NCBI GenBank assembly: GCA_902493985.1
Contig: CABURR010000033.1
Location: 1 to 23,985 of the forward strand
DNA: 23,985 nt
DNA from: an uncultured Collinsella sp.
GTDB taxonomy: Bacteria > Actinomycetota > Coriobacteriia > Coriobacteriales > Coriobacteriaceae
Direction: 5' to 3'
A program made the translations under genes and the position numbers. This document shows positions 8,013 to 14,965 of the stretch, piece after piece. The notes under the pieces were generated by a model. That model was not told where the DNA came from. It did not search any database and worked only from the letters and a program-made list of their open reading frames with translations. The first letter of the stretch is position 1, and each line of letters opens with the position of its first letter.

Positions 8013-8042
8013 GCGCGATTCGAGCGCAGGAAAGGGGTCCCT

Positions 8043-8489
8043 ATGACCGACAACGATCGCACGGCGCAGCTCGAGCGCGCCTGTTCGTATCTTAGGCGTA
8101 TTCCGGCGTGGTATCTCGCCACGATCGACGTGACGGACGGATATCAGCCGCGCGTGAGGCCGTTCTCGTTTGCCATGGTCGATGATGGCAAGCTGTGGTT
8201 TTGCACCTCGCGCGATAAGGACGTGTGGGCCGAGCTCAGCGCGAACCCCAAGTTTGAGGTTTCGGGTTGGAAACCGGGGGAGTGTTGGATCGTGCTGACC
8301 GGCGAGGCCGCGCTCGAGGACGACGCGGTCGTGAGCGACCGGGTGCGCCAAGCCGGCTTTAAGCACATGGTGGGCATCGGCGAGCAACACGATAGTGCCA
8401 ACGACGGTCGCCTTGCGTTTTTCTCGGTGCGAAATATCGCCGCCCGCTTCTGTGATATCGACGGCAGCGAGGAGCGCCTGGAGCTTTAG
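8043..8489 (+). CDS. Pyridoxamine 5'-phosphate oxidase-fold flavoprotein (copy 1)
   Basis: This 148-residue protein has the split beta-barrel fold of the PNPOx/flavin-binding family: PAWYLATIDVTDGYQPRVRPFSF near the N-terminus, then DDGKLWFCTSRDKDVWAEL and a central FEVSGW strand. Such small proteins usually bind FMN or F420 and reduce unknown small molecules; the substrate is not known here. It starts 31 bases after ecfT, with AAAGGGG ahead of ATG, so it is probably cotranscribed with the riboflavin transporter under FMN control. A paralogue follows directly. Compared with that paralogue it carries two extra residues in the first strand loop. Confidence 0.85.
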   Translation: MTDNDRTAQLERACSYLRRIPAWYLATIDVTDGYQPRVRPFSFAMVDDGKLWFCTSRDKDVWAELSANPKFEVSGWKPGECWIVLTGEAALEDDAVVSDRVRQAGFKHMVGIGEQHDSANDGRLAFFSVRNIAARFCDIDGSEERLEL

Positions 8490-8533
8490 CTCACACAAAC
8501 CAGGCTCTCAAACTGGCTAGTACAGGAGGAAAC

Positions 8534-8944
8534 GTGGACGGATTGAATACGGTGTTGGAGTATCTGACGTCGGTGCCGGCGTGGTACTTGGCGACGAGCG
8601 TGGACGGGCAGCCACATGTGCGTCCGTTCTCGTTTGCACAGATTCAGGACGGCAAGCTGTGGTTTGTGACAGCGCGCACTAAAGATGTGTGGCAGGAACT
8701 GCTGCAAAACCAGCGCTTTGAGGCCACGAGTTGGTGGCCGGGCCATGGCTGGCTCATCTTGCGCGGGCGTGCCGGCTTGGATGACCGGGCTTTAGACGAA
8801 ATGCGCGAAGCCGGGTGGAAGCATCTAGAGCGCCTGGGCGAGCACTATGAGGGGCCTAACGACCCCACGCTCGTCTTCTTTAGCGTCGAAGATCCCGAGG
8901 CTTTTATCTGCAATCACGACGAATGGGTGCCGGTCGAGCTCTAG
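8534..8944 (+). CDS. Pyridoxamine 5'-phosphate oxidase-fold flavoprotein (copy 2)
   Basis: This 136-residue paralogue of the preceding gene shares PAWYLAT, the HVRPFSFAQI segment, DGKLWFVTARTKDVWQEL and a matching C-terminal FFSVEDPEAF. The start is GTG at 8534, supported by AGGAGG at 8524-8529. The 44-base gap has no obvious terminator, so both copies likely belong to the riboflavin operon. The pair probably arose by tandem duplication and then diverged well beyond allelic difference. Cofactor (FMN or F420) and substrate are unknown. Confidence 0.85.
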   Translation: MDGLNTVLEYLTSVPAWYLATSVDGQPHVRPFSFAQIQDGKLWFVTARTKDVWQELLQNQRFEATSWWPGHGWLILRGRAGLDDRALDEMREAGWKHLERLGEHYEGPNDPTLVFFSVEDPEAFICNHDEWVPVEL

Positions 8945-8981
8945 CCAGCTGGCTCATCCTAACAACTTAGTTTTCGCATGG

Positions 8982-9035
8982 GCGGGCCCCGTGTTGCCCG
9001 GCACCGTAAGGAGTGCCGGTCAATACGGGGCCCGC
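8982..9035 (+). terminator. Two-part hairpin at the end of the riboflavin operon
   Basis: A perfect 11-base outer stem, GCGGGCCCCGT (8982-8992) with ACGGGGCCCGC (9025-9035), encloses a perfect 7-base inner stem, CCGGCAC (8998-9004) with GTGCCGG (9013-9019). The following TCTATTTGTC is only a weak U-tract, so termination may be partial. It separates the flavoprotein genes from argC. Confidence 0.7.
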
Positions 9036-9078
9036 TCTATTTGTCAATTCCTTCAAGCGAATGTGTCGGGAATGTTTC

Positions 9079-9096
9079 AATGCATGAATATGCAAG
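9079..9096. promoter_or_regulatory. Candidate ArgR operator (ARG box) upstream of argC
   Basis: The sequence AATGCATGAATATGCAAG has TGCAT and ATGCA half-sites in inverted orientation, the pattern of actinobacterial ARG boxes. A further half-site, AAATGCATCT, lies at 9109-9118. An extended -10-like TGcTAAAGT is at 9124-9132, so a bound repressor would cover the promoter. Both the assignment and the promoter are by eye; no argR gene is in the window. Confidence 0.5.
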
Positions 9097-9201
9097 CCAT
9101 TTACGTGTAAATGCATCTTTTGGTGCTAAAGTTTCAACCCACTTCATAACGACCGCTGCGAAATGCGCATCGGTGCATAAATCGCAGACAAGGAGTCTGA
9201 T

Positions 9202-10272
9202 ATGTCTTTGAAGGTTGGAATCGTCGGCGCGGCTGGATATGCCGGAGCCGAGCTCATTCGCCTCGTGCTCGGCCATCCCGAGTTTGAACTTGTTGCCATT
9301 ACGTCCAACGCCGATGCCGGCCAGCCGTTGTCTGCGGTGTACCCGAGCTTCACCGGCGTAAGCGATCTTGTCTTCACGACGCATGATGCCCCCGAACTCA
9401 AGAACTGCGACGCGGTATTTTTGGCCGTGCCGCACACGGCTGCCATGGCTCAGGTGCCCGCCCTGCTTGCCGCGGGAGTCTCCTGCATTGACCTCTCGGC
9501 CGATTATCGCCTGAGCGATCCAGCCACCTTTGAGGCCTGGTATGCCGCCGAGCACACGAGCCCCGAGTTGCTCAAGACCCGCGCTTTCGGTCTGCCCGAG
9601 CTGTTCTCTCAGGATTTGGAGACCGCCGCATCCGACCATGCCACCGGAAAGCCCGTGTTGGTCGCCTGCGCCGGTTGCTATCCCACCGCAACGAGCCTTG
9701 CTGCCGCTCCCGCCGTGCGCGCCGACTGGGTTGCCCAGAGCGGCCCCGTAATCGTCGATGCCATTAGCGGCGTGACGGGTGCCGGTAAGTCCTGCAACGC
9801 CCGCACCCACTTTTGCAGCGCGGACGAGAACCTGGAAGCCTATGGCGTGGGTAAACATCGTCATACGCCCGAGATTGAGCAAATCCTTGGCTTAACCGAT
9901 CGCGTCGTCTTTACCCCGCATCTGGCACCGCTCAAGCGCGGCCTGCTCTCCACGGTGACGCTGCCGCTTACGCCGCAGGCTATCGATACCTTGACCCTTG
10001 AGGACGTTGTCGACTATTACAAGCAGTTCTACGCTGGACGCACCTTTGTGCGTGTGCTCGACGCCGGCCAGCAGCCCAAGACGGCTTCGGTCGTCGGAAC
10101 CAACGCCGCCCAGATTGGCCTCGCGCTCAACAAGCGCGCGGGCGTGCTGGTGGCGACGGGCGCCATCGACAATCTGTGCAAGGGCGCTGCGGGCCAAGCG
10201 GTCCAGTGTGCCAATATCGTCTTTGGCTTTGACGAGCGACGAGGCTTGCCCACAGTGGCGTGCCCGGTGTAG
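9202..10272 (+). CDS. argC: N-acetyl-gamma-glutamyl-phosphate reductase
   Basis: This 356-residue enzyme reduces N-acetylglutamyl phosphate to the semialdehyde with NADPH, the third step of arginine synthesis. The N-terminal dinucleotide-binding loop is VGIVGAAGYAGAEL, the catalytic cysteine is Cys159 in CAGCYPTA, and the conserved HRHTPEI is at 219-225. The start is supported by AAGGAG about nine bases before ATG. It is first of an argC-argJ-argB-argD set on one strand. The 134-base gap to argJ contains a GAGTGG/CCACTC hairpin (10309-10324) without a U-tract, so readthrough is likely. Confidence 0.97.
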   Translation: MSLKVGIVGAAGYAGAELIRLVLGHPEFELVAITSNADAGQPLSAVYPSFTGVSDLVFTTHDAPELKNCDAVFLAVPHTAAMAQVPALLAAGVSCIDLSADYRLSDPATFEAWYAAEHTSPELLKTRAFGLPELFSQDLETAASDHATGKPVLVACAGCYPTATSLAAAPAVRADWVAQSGPVIVDAISGVTGAGKSCNARTHFCSADENLEAYGVGKHRHTPEIEQILGLTDRVVFTPHLAPLKRGLLSTVTLPLTPQAIDTLTLEDVVDYYKQFYAGRTFVRVLDAGQQPKTASVVGTNAAQIGLALNKRAGVLVATGAIDNLCKGAAGQAVQCANIVFGFDERRGLPTVACPV

Positions 10273-10406
10273 CACATTCGATTGTTAACGATTTGGTAGT
10301 CGGGCATCGAGTGGGGCGCCACTCTTAAGCTGGTCTCATGATTACGACTGGCATGGCGCACCAACCGATGTCCGTTTTTTGTTTGACATAAGGAGTCATA
10401 AAGACG

Positions 10407-11675
10407 ATGAATACCGAGCTGTTTGATATCAAGATTCGCGCCGTCGAGGGCGGCGTTACGGCTGCGGCTGGTTTTAAGGCTGCGGGCATCCATGCTGGGT
10501 TCCGCAAGAACCCCGAGCGTCTGGATTACGCGCTCGTCGTGCCCGATAAACCCTGTCCCGGTGCCGGCGTGTTTACCACCAATCGCTTTTGCGCGGCGCC
10601 CGTGCAGGTGAGCCGTGCCAACCTGGGCGGTGCCGACAAGGGTTACGGAATCATCGCCGGCGTTTCGGTCAACTCTGGCAATGCCAACGCCGCCACGGGT
10701 GAGACCGGCCTTGCATGCGCGCGCGAGACGTGCAGCATCGCATCGCAGGTCATCGGCTGCGAGCCCCAGCAGATTCTGGTTGCCTCCACGGGTGTGATTG
10801 GCCAGATTCTGCCGATCGACACGTTTGAGACCGCCATTCCTGCTGCCTACGAGGCGCTCTCCGCCCACGGTGGCGCCGATGCCGCTCGCGCCATCATGAC
10901 GACCGACACGCACTCCAAGGAGTACGCCGTGTCCTACGTCAGTGAGGCTGCGGGTCATGCGAGCAATGTCTATACGGTAGGCGGAATGTGCAAGGGCTCG
11001 GGCATGATCATGCCCAACATGGCCACCATGATTGCAGTTATCACCACCGATGCCCCCGTCGAGCCTGCGGCACTTCATGCCCTGCTGCTCTCGACCGTCA
11101 AGCAGACCTTTAACAAGGTAACGGTCGATTCCGACACCTCGACCAACGACACCTGCATCATGCTTGCTTCCGGCGTCGCTGCCGCAGATGCCGAGCCTAT
11201 CGTCGAGGGCTCCGATGCCTTCGACGAGTTGGCATTTGCCGTGCACGAGGTGTGCGAGAGTCTGGCGCGCAACATCGCCGCCGACGGCGAGGGCGCATCC
11301 AAGCTTGTTACGGTCAACGTTACCGGCGCCGTGAACGACGAGGAAGCCGATATCGCCGCCCGTGCCGTTGCCAACTCGCCGCTCGTTAAGACCTGCATCG
11401 CCGGCCACGACTGCAACTGGGGTCGCGTTGCTATGGCGCTTGGCAAGTGCGGCGTTAAGTTTAATCAGGAAGACGTTTCCATCGACATGATGGGCATGCC
11501 TGTCTGTCGCGACGGTCTGACTGTTCCCTTTGACGAGGACGAGGCTCTACGACGTTTCGAGGCGCCCGAGATCGTGATCTCGGCCGACCTGGGCGCAGGC
11601 GACGCGGCGACCACCGTGTGGACTTGCGACCTCACGCACGAGTACGTCTCCATTAACGGCGACTACCGTTCCTAG
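10407..11675 (+). CDS. argJ: Bifunctional glutamate N-acetyltransferase / ornithine acetyltransferase
   Basis: This 422-residue ArgJ moves the acetyl group from N-acetylornithine to glutamate, closing the acetyl cycle, and may also make N-acetylglutamate from acetyl-CoA. The self-cleavage site is Ala206-Thr207 in NMATMIAVITTDA; Thr207 becomes the N-terminal nucleophile of the beta chain. SVNSGNANAATGETG and the C-terminal GHDCNWGRVAMALG motif are present. Length is usual. AAGGAG lies upstream of ATG. No argE or argA is in the window, which fits the recycling pathway. Whether it is mono- or bifunctional cannot be told from sequence alone. Confidence 0.97.
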   Translation: MNTELFDIKIRAVEGGVTAAAGFKAAGIHAGFRKNPERLDYALVVPDKPCPGAGVFTTNRFCAAPVQVSRANLGGADKGYGIIAGVSVNSGNANAATGETGLACARETCSIASQVIGCEPQQILVASTGVIGQILPIDTFETAIPAAYEALSAHGGADAARAIMTTDTHSKEYAVSYVSEAAGHASNVYTVGGMCKGSGMIMPNMATMIAVITTDAPVEPAALHALLLSTVKQTFNKVTVDSDTSTNDTCIMLASGVAAADAEPIVEGSDAFDELAFAVHEVCESLARNIAADGEGASKLVTVNVTGAVNDEEADIAARAVANSPLVKTCIAGHDCNWGRVAMALGKCGVKFNQEDVSIDMMGMPVCRDGLTVPFDEDEALRRFEAPEIVISADLGAGDAATTVWTCDLTHEYVSINGDYRS

Positions 11676-11756
11676 ATTCCGGGCACGCTGCGCATCTTGC
11701 CGCGATTGCGGACAGCGGAGCGCGGCGCGATAACGATACGAAAGACGAGGCAGATT

Positions 11757-12737
11757 ATGAAATTCGCACGCGATTGTCGCTCGAGCGAATCCAACGAAGC
11801 AACCGCGCAGCTGCTGTTCGAAGCGCTACCGTGGATTAAGAACCTGACCGGTAAGACGGTTGTTATCAAATATGGCGGAGCCGCTATGGTTGATGAGCAA
11901 CTGCGCCGCGACGTGATGAGCGACATCGTTTTGCTCAAGATCATCGGTATGCGCCCCGTCATCGTGCATGGCGGCGGCAAGGCTATCAACGAGGCGCTGA
12001 GCCATTACGATATTCCCGTCGAGTTTAAGAACGGCCAGCGCGTGACCACGCCGGCGACTATGGATATCGTGCGCGAGGTACTGGGCGGCAAGGTCAATCA
12101 GGAGCTGGTCGCAGCACTTAACCACCACGGCAACCTGGCCGTGGGCGTGTCGGGCAGCGATGCCGGCACGCTCATCGCCGAGCCGCTCGACCCCGAGCTC
12201 GGTCGCGTGGGCAAAGTGACGCACGTCAACACCGACTATATCGAGCGCTTACTCGATAGCGAGTACATCCCCGTCATCGCTACCGTCGCGGCGGGGGAGG
12301 ACGGCGGTTTCTTCAACATCAACGCCGATACCGCCGCCGGTGCCGTTGCTGCGGCGCTCCACGCGCATAAGGCGATCTTTTTGACCGATGTCGATGGCCT
12401 GTACAAGGACTTTAGCGACAAGGACTCGCTTATCTCCAACCTAACGCTCGACGAGGTTAACGAAATGCTCTACGGCGGCGAGGTCGATAAGGGCATGATT
12501 CCCAAACTGCGCGCGGCCGCCGATGCGCTTGCCGGCGGCGTATTTCGTGCTCACATCATCAACGGCACCACGCCGCATTCGCTGCTGCTGGAGCTGCTGA
12601 CCGATGCCGGCGTCGGTACCGTGATCCATTCCACCGAGACGGCTTACGAGTTCGATACGCATCCGCATCCGCTTTCGACGTTTGCTGCGCGTCTGACCGA
12701 GAACCTTGACGAGGTCGAGAAGCTTCAGACGGTCTAG
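11757..12737 (+). CDS. argB: Acetylglutamate kinase
   Basis: This 326-residue amino acid kinase phosphorylates N-acetylglutamate. It has VVIKYGGAAM with Lys38, the glycine loop HGGGK at 71-75, and DVDGLYKD near the ATP site. The N-terminal stretch LLFEALPWIKNLTGK is the helix that in arginine-inhibited hexameric enzymes (e.g. Pseudomonas, Thermotoga) builds the regulatory site, so feedback inhibition by arginine is likely. I chose ATG 11757, with GAGG six bases upstream. The in-frame ATG at 11697 would add twenty residues unlike the family and has no good ribosome binding site. It follows argJ by 81 bases. A C-terminal extension of about 25 residues past the usual end is present. Confidence 0.96.
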   Translation: MKFARDCRSSESNEATAQLLFEALPWIKNLTGKTVVIKYGGAAMVDEQLRRDVMSDIVLLKIIGMRPVIVHGGGKAINEALSHYDIPVEFKNGQRVTTPATMDIVREVLGGKVNQELVAALNHHGNLAVGVSGSDAGTLIAEPLDPELGRVGKVTHVNTDYIERLLDSEYIPVIATVAAGEDGGFFNINADTAAGAVAAALHAHKAIFLTDVDGLYKDFSDKDSLISNLTLDEVNEMLYGGEVDKGMIPKLRAAADALAGGVFRAHIINGTTPHSLLLELLTDAGVGTVIHSTETAYEFDTHPHPLSTFAARLTENLDEVEKLQTV

Positions 12738-12806
12738 CTGACCCGCAGCCGCCCCATTCCTGCACCCATAGCCCCGCGCCGTCTGGCGCCCAACGAAAGG
12801 CATCCC

Positions 12807-14090
12807 ATGTCACTTGCAGCTCAGCAATCGCTTGAATCCCATTACGTTATGCATACCTTTGGCCGCTCTCCGGTCGAGTTTGTCGAGGGTCACGGCATGA
12901 AGCTCACCGGCGACGATGGCCGTGAGTACCTCGACTTTCTTGCCGGCATCGGCGTGTGCAGCCTAGGTCATGGCAACCTGGCTGTGCTCTCGGCGCTCGA
13001 GGCACAGACCAAAAAGCTCATGCATGTCTCCAATTACTTCTACATCGAGCAGCGTGGACAGGTCGCGGCGCTGCTGTCCAAGCTTGCTAACGACGACGTA
13101 GATGGTGCGCGCGTGCTTGCCGATGCCATTGCCGCCGGCGATGAGACCACGGCAGCTGCTCTTGGTGCCCCGGCTGCGGGCGAGCAGGTGTGGGAGACGT
13201 TCTTTGCTAACTCCGGCGCCGAGGCCAACGAGGGCTCGATGAAGCTCGCGCGCCTGTACGCCAAGCGTGCCGGCAATGGTGGCAACACCATCGTGTGCAT
13301 GCGCGGCGGCTTTCACGGTCGTACGCTCGAGACTATTGCGGCCACCATGCAGGATTGGCTGCAGGACAGCTTCCGCCCGCTGCCGGGTGGCTTTGTGGCC
13401 TGCACGCCCAACGATGTCGATGAACTGCGTGCGATCTTTAAGCAGCTGGGGAGCGAAATTTGCGCCGTGATGCTCGAACCGATCCAGGGTGAGAGTGGCG
13501 TGCACCCTATGACCGAGGAGTTTATGGCGGCAGCGCGCGACTTGGCACACGAAGTGGGCGCCGTGCTTATCGCCGACGAGGTCCAGTGCGGTATCTTCCG
13601 CACGGGTAAGCCGTTTGCGTTCCAGACCTATGGCGTGGAGCCCGACATCATGAGCCTTGCCAAGGGCATTGCTGATGGCGTGCCCATGGGTGCCGTCGTG
13701 GCAAAGAAGGAGATTGCCGACGTGTTTAAGCCGGGCGACCACGGCTCGACCTTTGGCGGTAGCTGCTTGGCCATCGCGGCGTGTGCCGCGACGCTCTCCG
13801 CGCTTGTGCGCGGCGATTATGCCGAGCATGCTGCCAAGGTGGGTGCCTATATGGAGCAGGCGCTGGCTAAGTTTCCGCATGTGGTAGAGGTGCGTGGCCG
13901 TGGCCTGATGCTCGGCTGTGATTTGGATGATGCCGCGGGCGACGCACATGATATTGTTGCCCGCGCGCTGGCCGCCGGTGCCGTGATTAACGCTACGGGT
14001 GCTCATACGCTGCGTTTCTTGCCGCCGCTCGTCTGCGAAGAAGCCGACGTGGACAGCCTGATCGAGATCCTGTCGGATGTTTTGTCCTAA
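12807..14090 (+). CDS. argD: Acetylornithine aminotransferase
   Basis: This 427-residue class III PLP aminotransferase converts N-acetylglutamate semialdehyde to N-acetylornithine. Family motifs include NSGAEANE (135-142), FHGRTL, the metal-like LIADEVQCGIFRTG strand and the PLP-binding Lys286 in SLAKGIADGVPMGA. The STFGGSCLA loop is intact. It is longer than the usual ~390-400 residues because of an insertion at about 95-127, Ala/Asp rich, just before the PLP phosphate-binding segment. GAAAGG precedes ATG. It is last in the arg set, and no clear intrinsic terminator follows. Succinyl-ornithine or lysine-pathway activity is a possible side role, but the operon supports arginine. Confidence 0.96.
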   Translation: MSLAAQQSLESHYVMHTFGRSPVEFVEGHGMKLTGDDGREYLDFLAGIGVCSLGHGNLAVLSALEAQTKKLMHVSNYFYIEQRGQVAALLSKLANDDVDGARVLADAIAAGDETTAAALGAPAAGEQVWETFFANSGAEANEGSMKLARLYAKRAGNGGNTIVCMRGGFHGRTLETIAATMQDWLQDSFRPLPGGFVACTPNDVDELRAIFKQLGSEICAVMLEPIQGESGVHPMTEEFMAAARDLAHEVGAVLIADEVQCGIFRTGKPFAFQTYGVEPDIMSLAKGIADGVPMGAVVAKKEIADVFKPGDHGSTFGGSCLAIAACAATLSALVRGDYAEHAAKVGAYMEQALAKFPHVVEVRGRGLMLGCDLDDAAGDAHDIVARALAAGAVINATGAHTLRFLPPLVCEEADVDSLIEILSDVLS

Positions 14091-14206
14091 CACAGCGCAA
14101 TAACTTAATTTGGACCGGGTTCCGGACTGCGGATGTGCCATATGCGGCACGATTCAGCGGTCTGGAGCCTGTTTTGCATTAGATTTGCTAAGGCAGGAAG
14201 ACCTGC

Positions 14207-14423
14207 TGGCCAAAAAACATCAAATATGAGTACTGTTATCGATTTGGTAGCAGCAATTTTGGACTAATAAGGCCAGATGGCAAGTCGAAATGGCGATGAA
14301 TGCACGATTTTGATCTAACTGTTAGTCCTTATAATGGACATATGTTGCGTAACTTAAGCAAATACTATCTTTTTATATGTTGTAAACAAAGTAGCAGTAC
14401 TCATTTTCGCCATTTTTTGGCCA
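14207..14423. repeat. Imperfect inverted-repeat pair enclosing 159 bases
   Basis: The left arm, 14207-14235, reads TGGCCAAAAAA, eight variable bases, then ATGAGTACTG. The right arm, 14395-14423, is its reverse complement with the same eight-base spacing; about 24 of 29 positions agree. The enclosed sequence is A/T-rich and has no gene. The arrangement resembles a small non-autonomous element or a twin protein-binding site. No target-site duplication is seen at the ends. Confidence 0.6.
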
Positions 14424-14477
14424 CGGCCTTTGTGACAGACGTGCTGGCGGGTTCGAATCCCTCTGCGATGGGTCTGA

Positions 14478-14508
14478 AAAAAAGAAAGGCCTCCATCGCT
14501 GGAGGCCT
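14478..14508 (-). terminator. Terminator-like hairpin, upstream unit (minus strand)
   Basis: AGGCCTCC (14487-14494) pairs perfectly with GGAGGCCT (14501-14508), loop six bases. Read on the minus strand the stem is followed by TTCTTTTTTT, an intrinsic terminator. It is the counterpart of the tRNA-Val terminator in the duplicated unit and would act as a second stop for minus-strand transcription. Confidence 0.7.
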
Positions 14509-14543
14509 AACAATTCAGTGGTGGGCGATGAGGGATGTCGCGT

Positions 14544-14629
14544 GCGGCTGACGCCGCCCGCTTTCGCTTCGGGCCTACGGCCCTCGCGTGCTGCGCTGGA
14601 AAACGCTTCGCGTTTCCTCAGCTCCGCAC
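14544..14629. repeat. Cluster of GC-rich palindromes (REP-like)
   Basis: Successive hairpins are GCGGC/GCCGC (14544-14557), GCCCG/CGGGC (14556-14574), GGCC/GGCC (14572-14582), and a long broken hairpin from GTGC (14588) to GCAC (14629) with inner stems GCTG/CAGC and GGAAAACG/CGTTTCC. The block lies between the two duplicated units and is richer in GC than its surroundings. It looks like a repetitive extragenic palindrome, but I cannot show other copies within this window. Confidence 0.5.
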
Positions 14630-14661
14630 CCTGGCGGGTTCGAATCCCATGCACTGGGCCC

Positions 14662-14693
14662 AAACAAAAACGGTCCCCTTGCGAGGACCGTTT
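14662..14693 (-). terminator. Intrinsic terminator of tRNA-Val
   Basis: On the minus strand a perfect 9-base stem (AAACGGTCC with GGACCGTTT, plus-strand positions 14668-14676 and 14685-14693) is followed by TTTTTGTTTG. It begins ten bases after the tRNA 3' end. Confidence 0.88.
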
Positions 14694-14702
14694 CCAATTC
14701 AG

Positions 14703-14778
14703 TGGTGGGCGATGAGGGATTCGAACCCCCAGCCTTGTGCGTGTAAAGCACCTGCGCTAACCGTTGCGCCAATCGCCC
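14703..14778 (-). tRNA. tRNA-Val(UAC)
   Basis: The minus strand gives a 76-base cloverleaf: acceptor GGGCGAT with ATCGCCC, D arm GGCGCAACGGTTAGCGC, anticodon loop TTTACAC (anticodon TAC, read as UAC for valine), T arm GGGGGTTCGAATCCCTC, discriminator A and an encoded CCA. A TATACT -10 box is placed 11 bases upstream and an intrinsic terminator follows. Part of its 3' end is duplicated at 14511-14536. Confidence 0.96.
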
Positions 14779-14788
14779 GTGCGGAGAG

Positions 14789-14794
14789 AGTATA
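14789..14794 (-). promoter_or_regulatory. -10 box of the tRNA-Val promoter
   Basis: TATACT on the minus strand lies 10 bases before the first tRNA base, the expected distance for a tRNA promoter. No good -35 match is seen at 16-18 bases spacing. Confidence 0.5.
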
Positions 14795-14908
14795 GCAAAA
14801 CAATCGCCCCATTCACCTCATATCCATTAAAGGTAACTCGCGCGTGTCACAGCGGAGCTGATTCAGTTGAGATTGCCTGAACATTCCGCCCCTCTTTACG
14901 CCCTCGGG

Positions 14909-14914
14909 TATACT
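14909..14914 (+). promoter_or_regulatory. Possible -10 box of asnB
   Basis: TATACT lies 51 bases before the asnB start, in the otherwise empty 187-base gap after tRNA-Val. The -35 region at the usual spacing is poor, so this may need an activator or be spurious. Confidence 0.35.
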
Positions 14915-14965
14915 CAAAAGCTACTGATTCGATTTGATGCCCAGCAACAGCAGAGGGGATAGTAT

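Larger units (their letters stand above)
14091..14702. other. Gene-poor region between argD and tRNA-Val
   Basis: I see no credible coding region in these 612 bases; open frames here are short and encode sequences antisense to tRNA. The contents are, in order: a hairpin GTGCC/GGCAC (14135-14150), a hairpin GCAGG/CCTGC (14193-14206), an imperfect inverted-repeat pair (14207-14423), two copies of a tRNA-T-arm-like sequence, two terminator-like hairpins, a partial direct duplication of the tRNA-Val 3' end, and a cluster of GC-rich palindromes. The first 350 bases are A/T-rich compared with the flanking genes. Confidence 0.8.
14444..14720. repeat. Partial tandem duplication of a T-arm/terminator/tRNA-Val-end unit
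   Basis: Two sequence blocks occur twice in the same order. CTGGCGGGTTCGAATCCC is at 14444-14461 and 14631-14648. An identical 26-base block is at 14511-14536 and 14695-14720; its second copy includes the 3' end of the tRNA-Val gene (CCA, acceptor and part of the T arm). Between the blocks each unit has a hairpin with an A-rich tract before it, but with different stem sequences. The first unit therefore ends in a tRNA fragment that stops at 14536. This is either an old tandem duplication with decay or a relic of integration at a tRNA 3' end. Confidence 0.75.

Noticed and set aside
11697..11756. Upstream ATG extending argB by 20 residues
   Set aside because: No ribosome binding site and no family resemblance; the GAGG before 11757 fits.
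14207..14423. Calling the inverted-repeat pair a classical MITE
   Set aside because: No target-site duplication and only one copy visible, so it is left as an unclassified repeat.
14373..14795. Short open frames around tRNA-Val encoding phrases like MRDSNPQP
   Set aside because: These are translations of tRNA and tRNA-like repeat sequence, a common misannotation.
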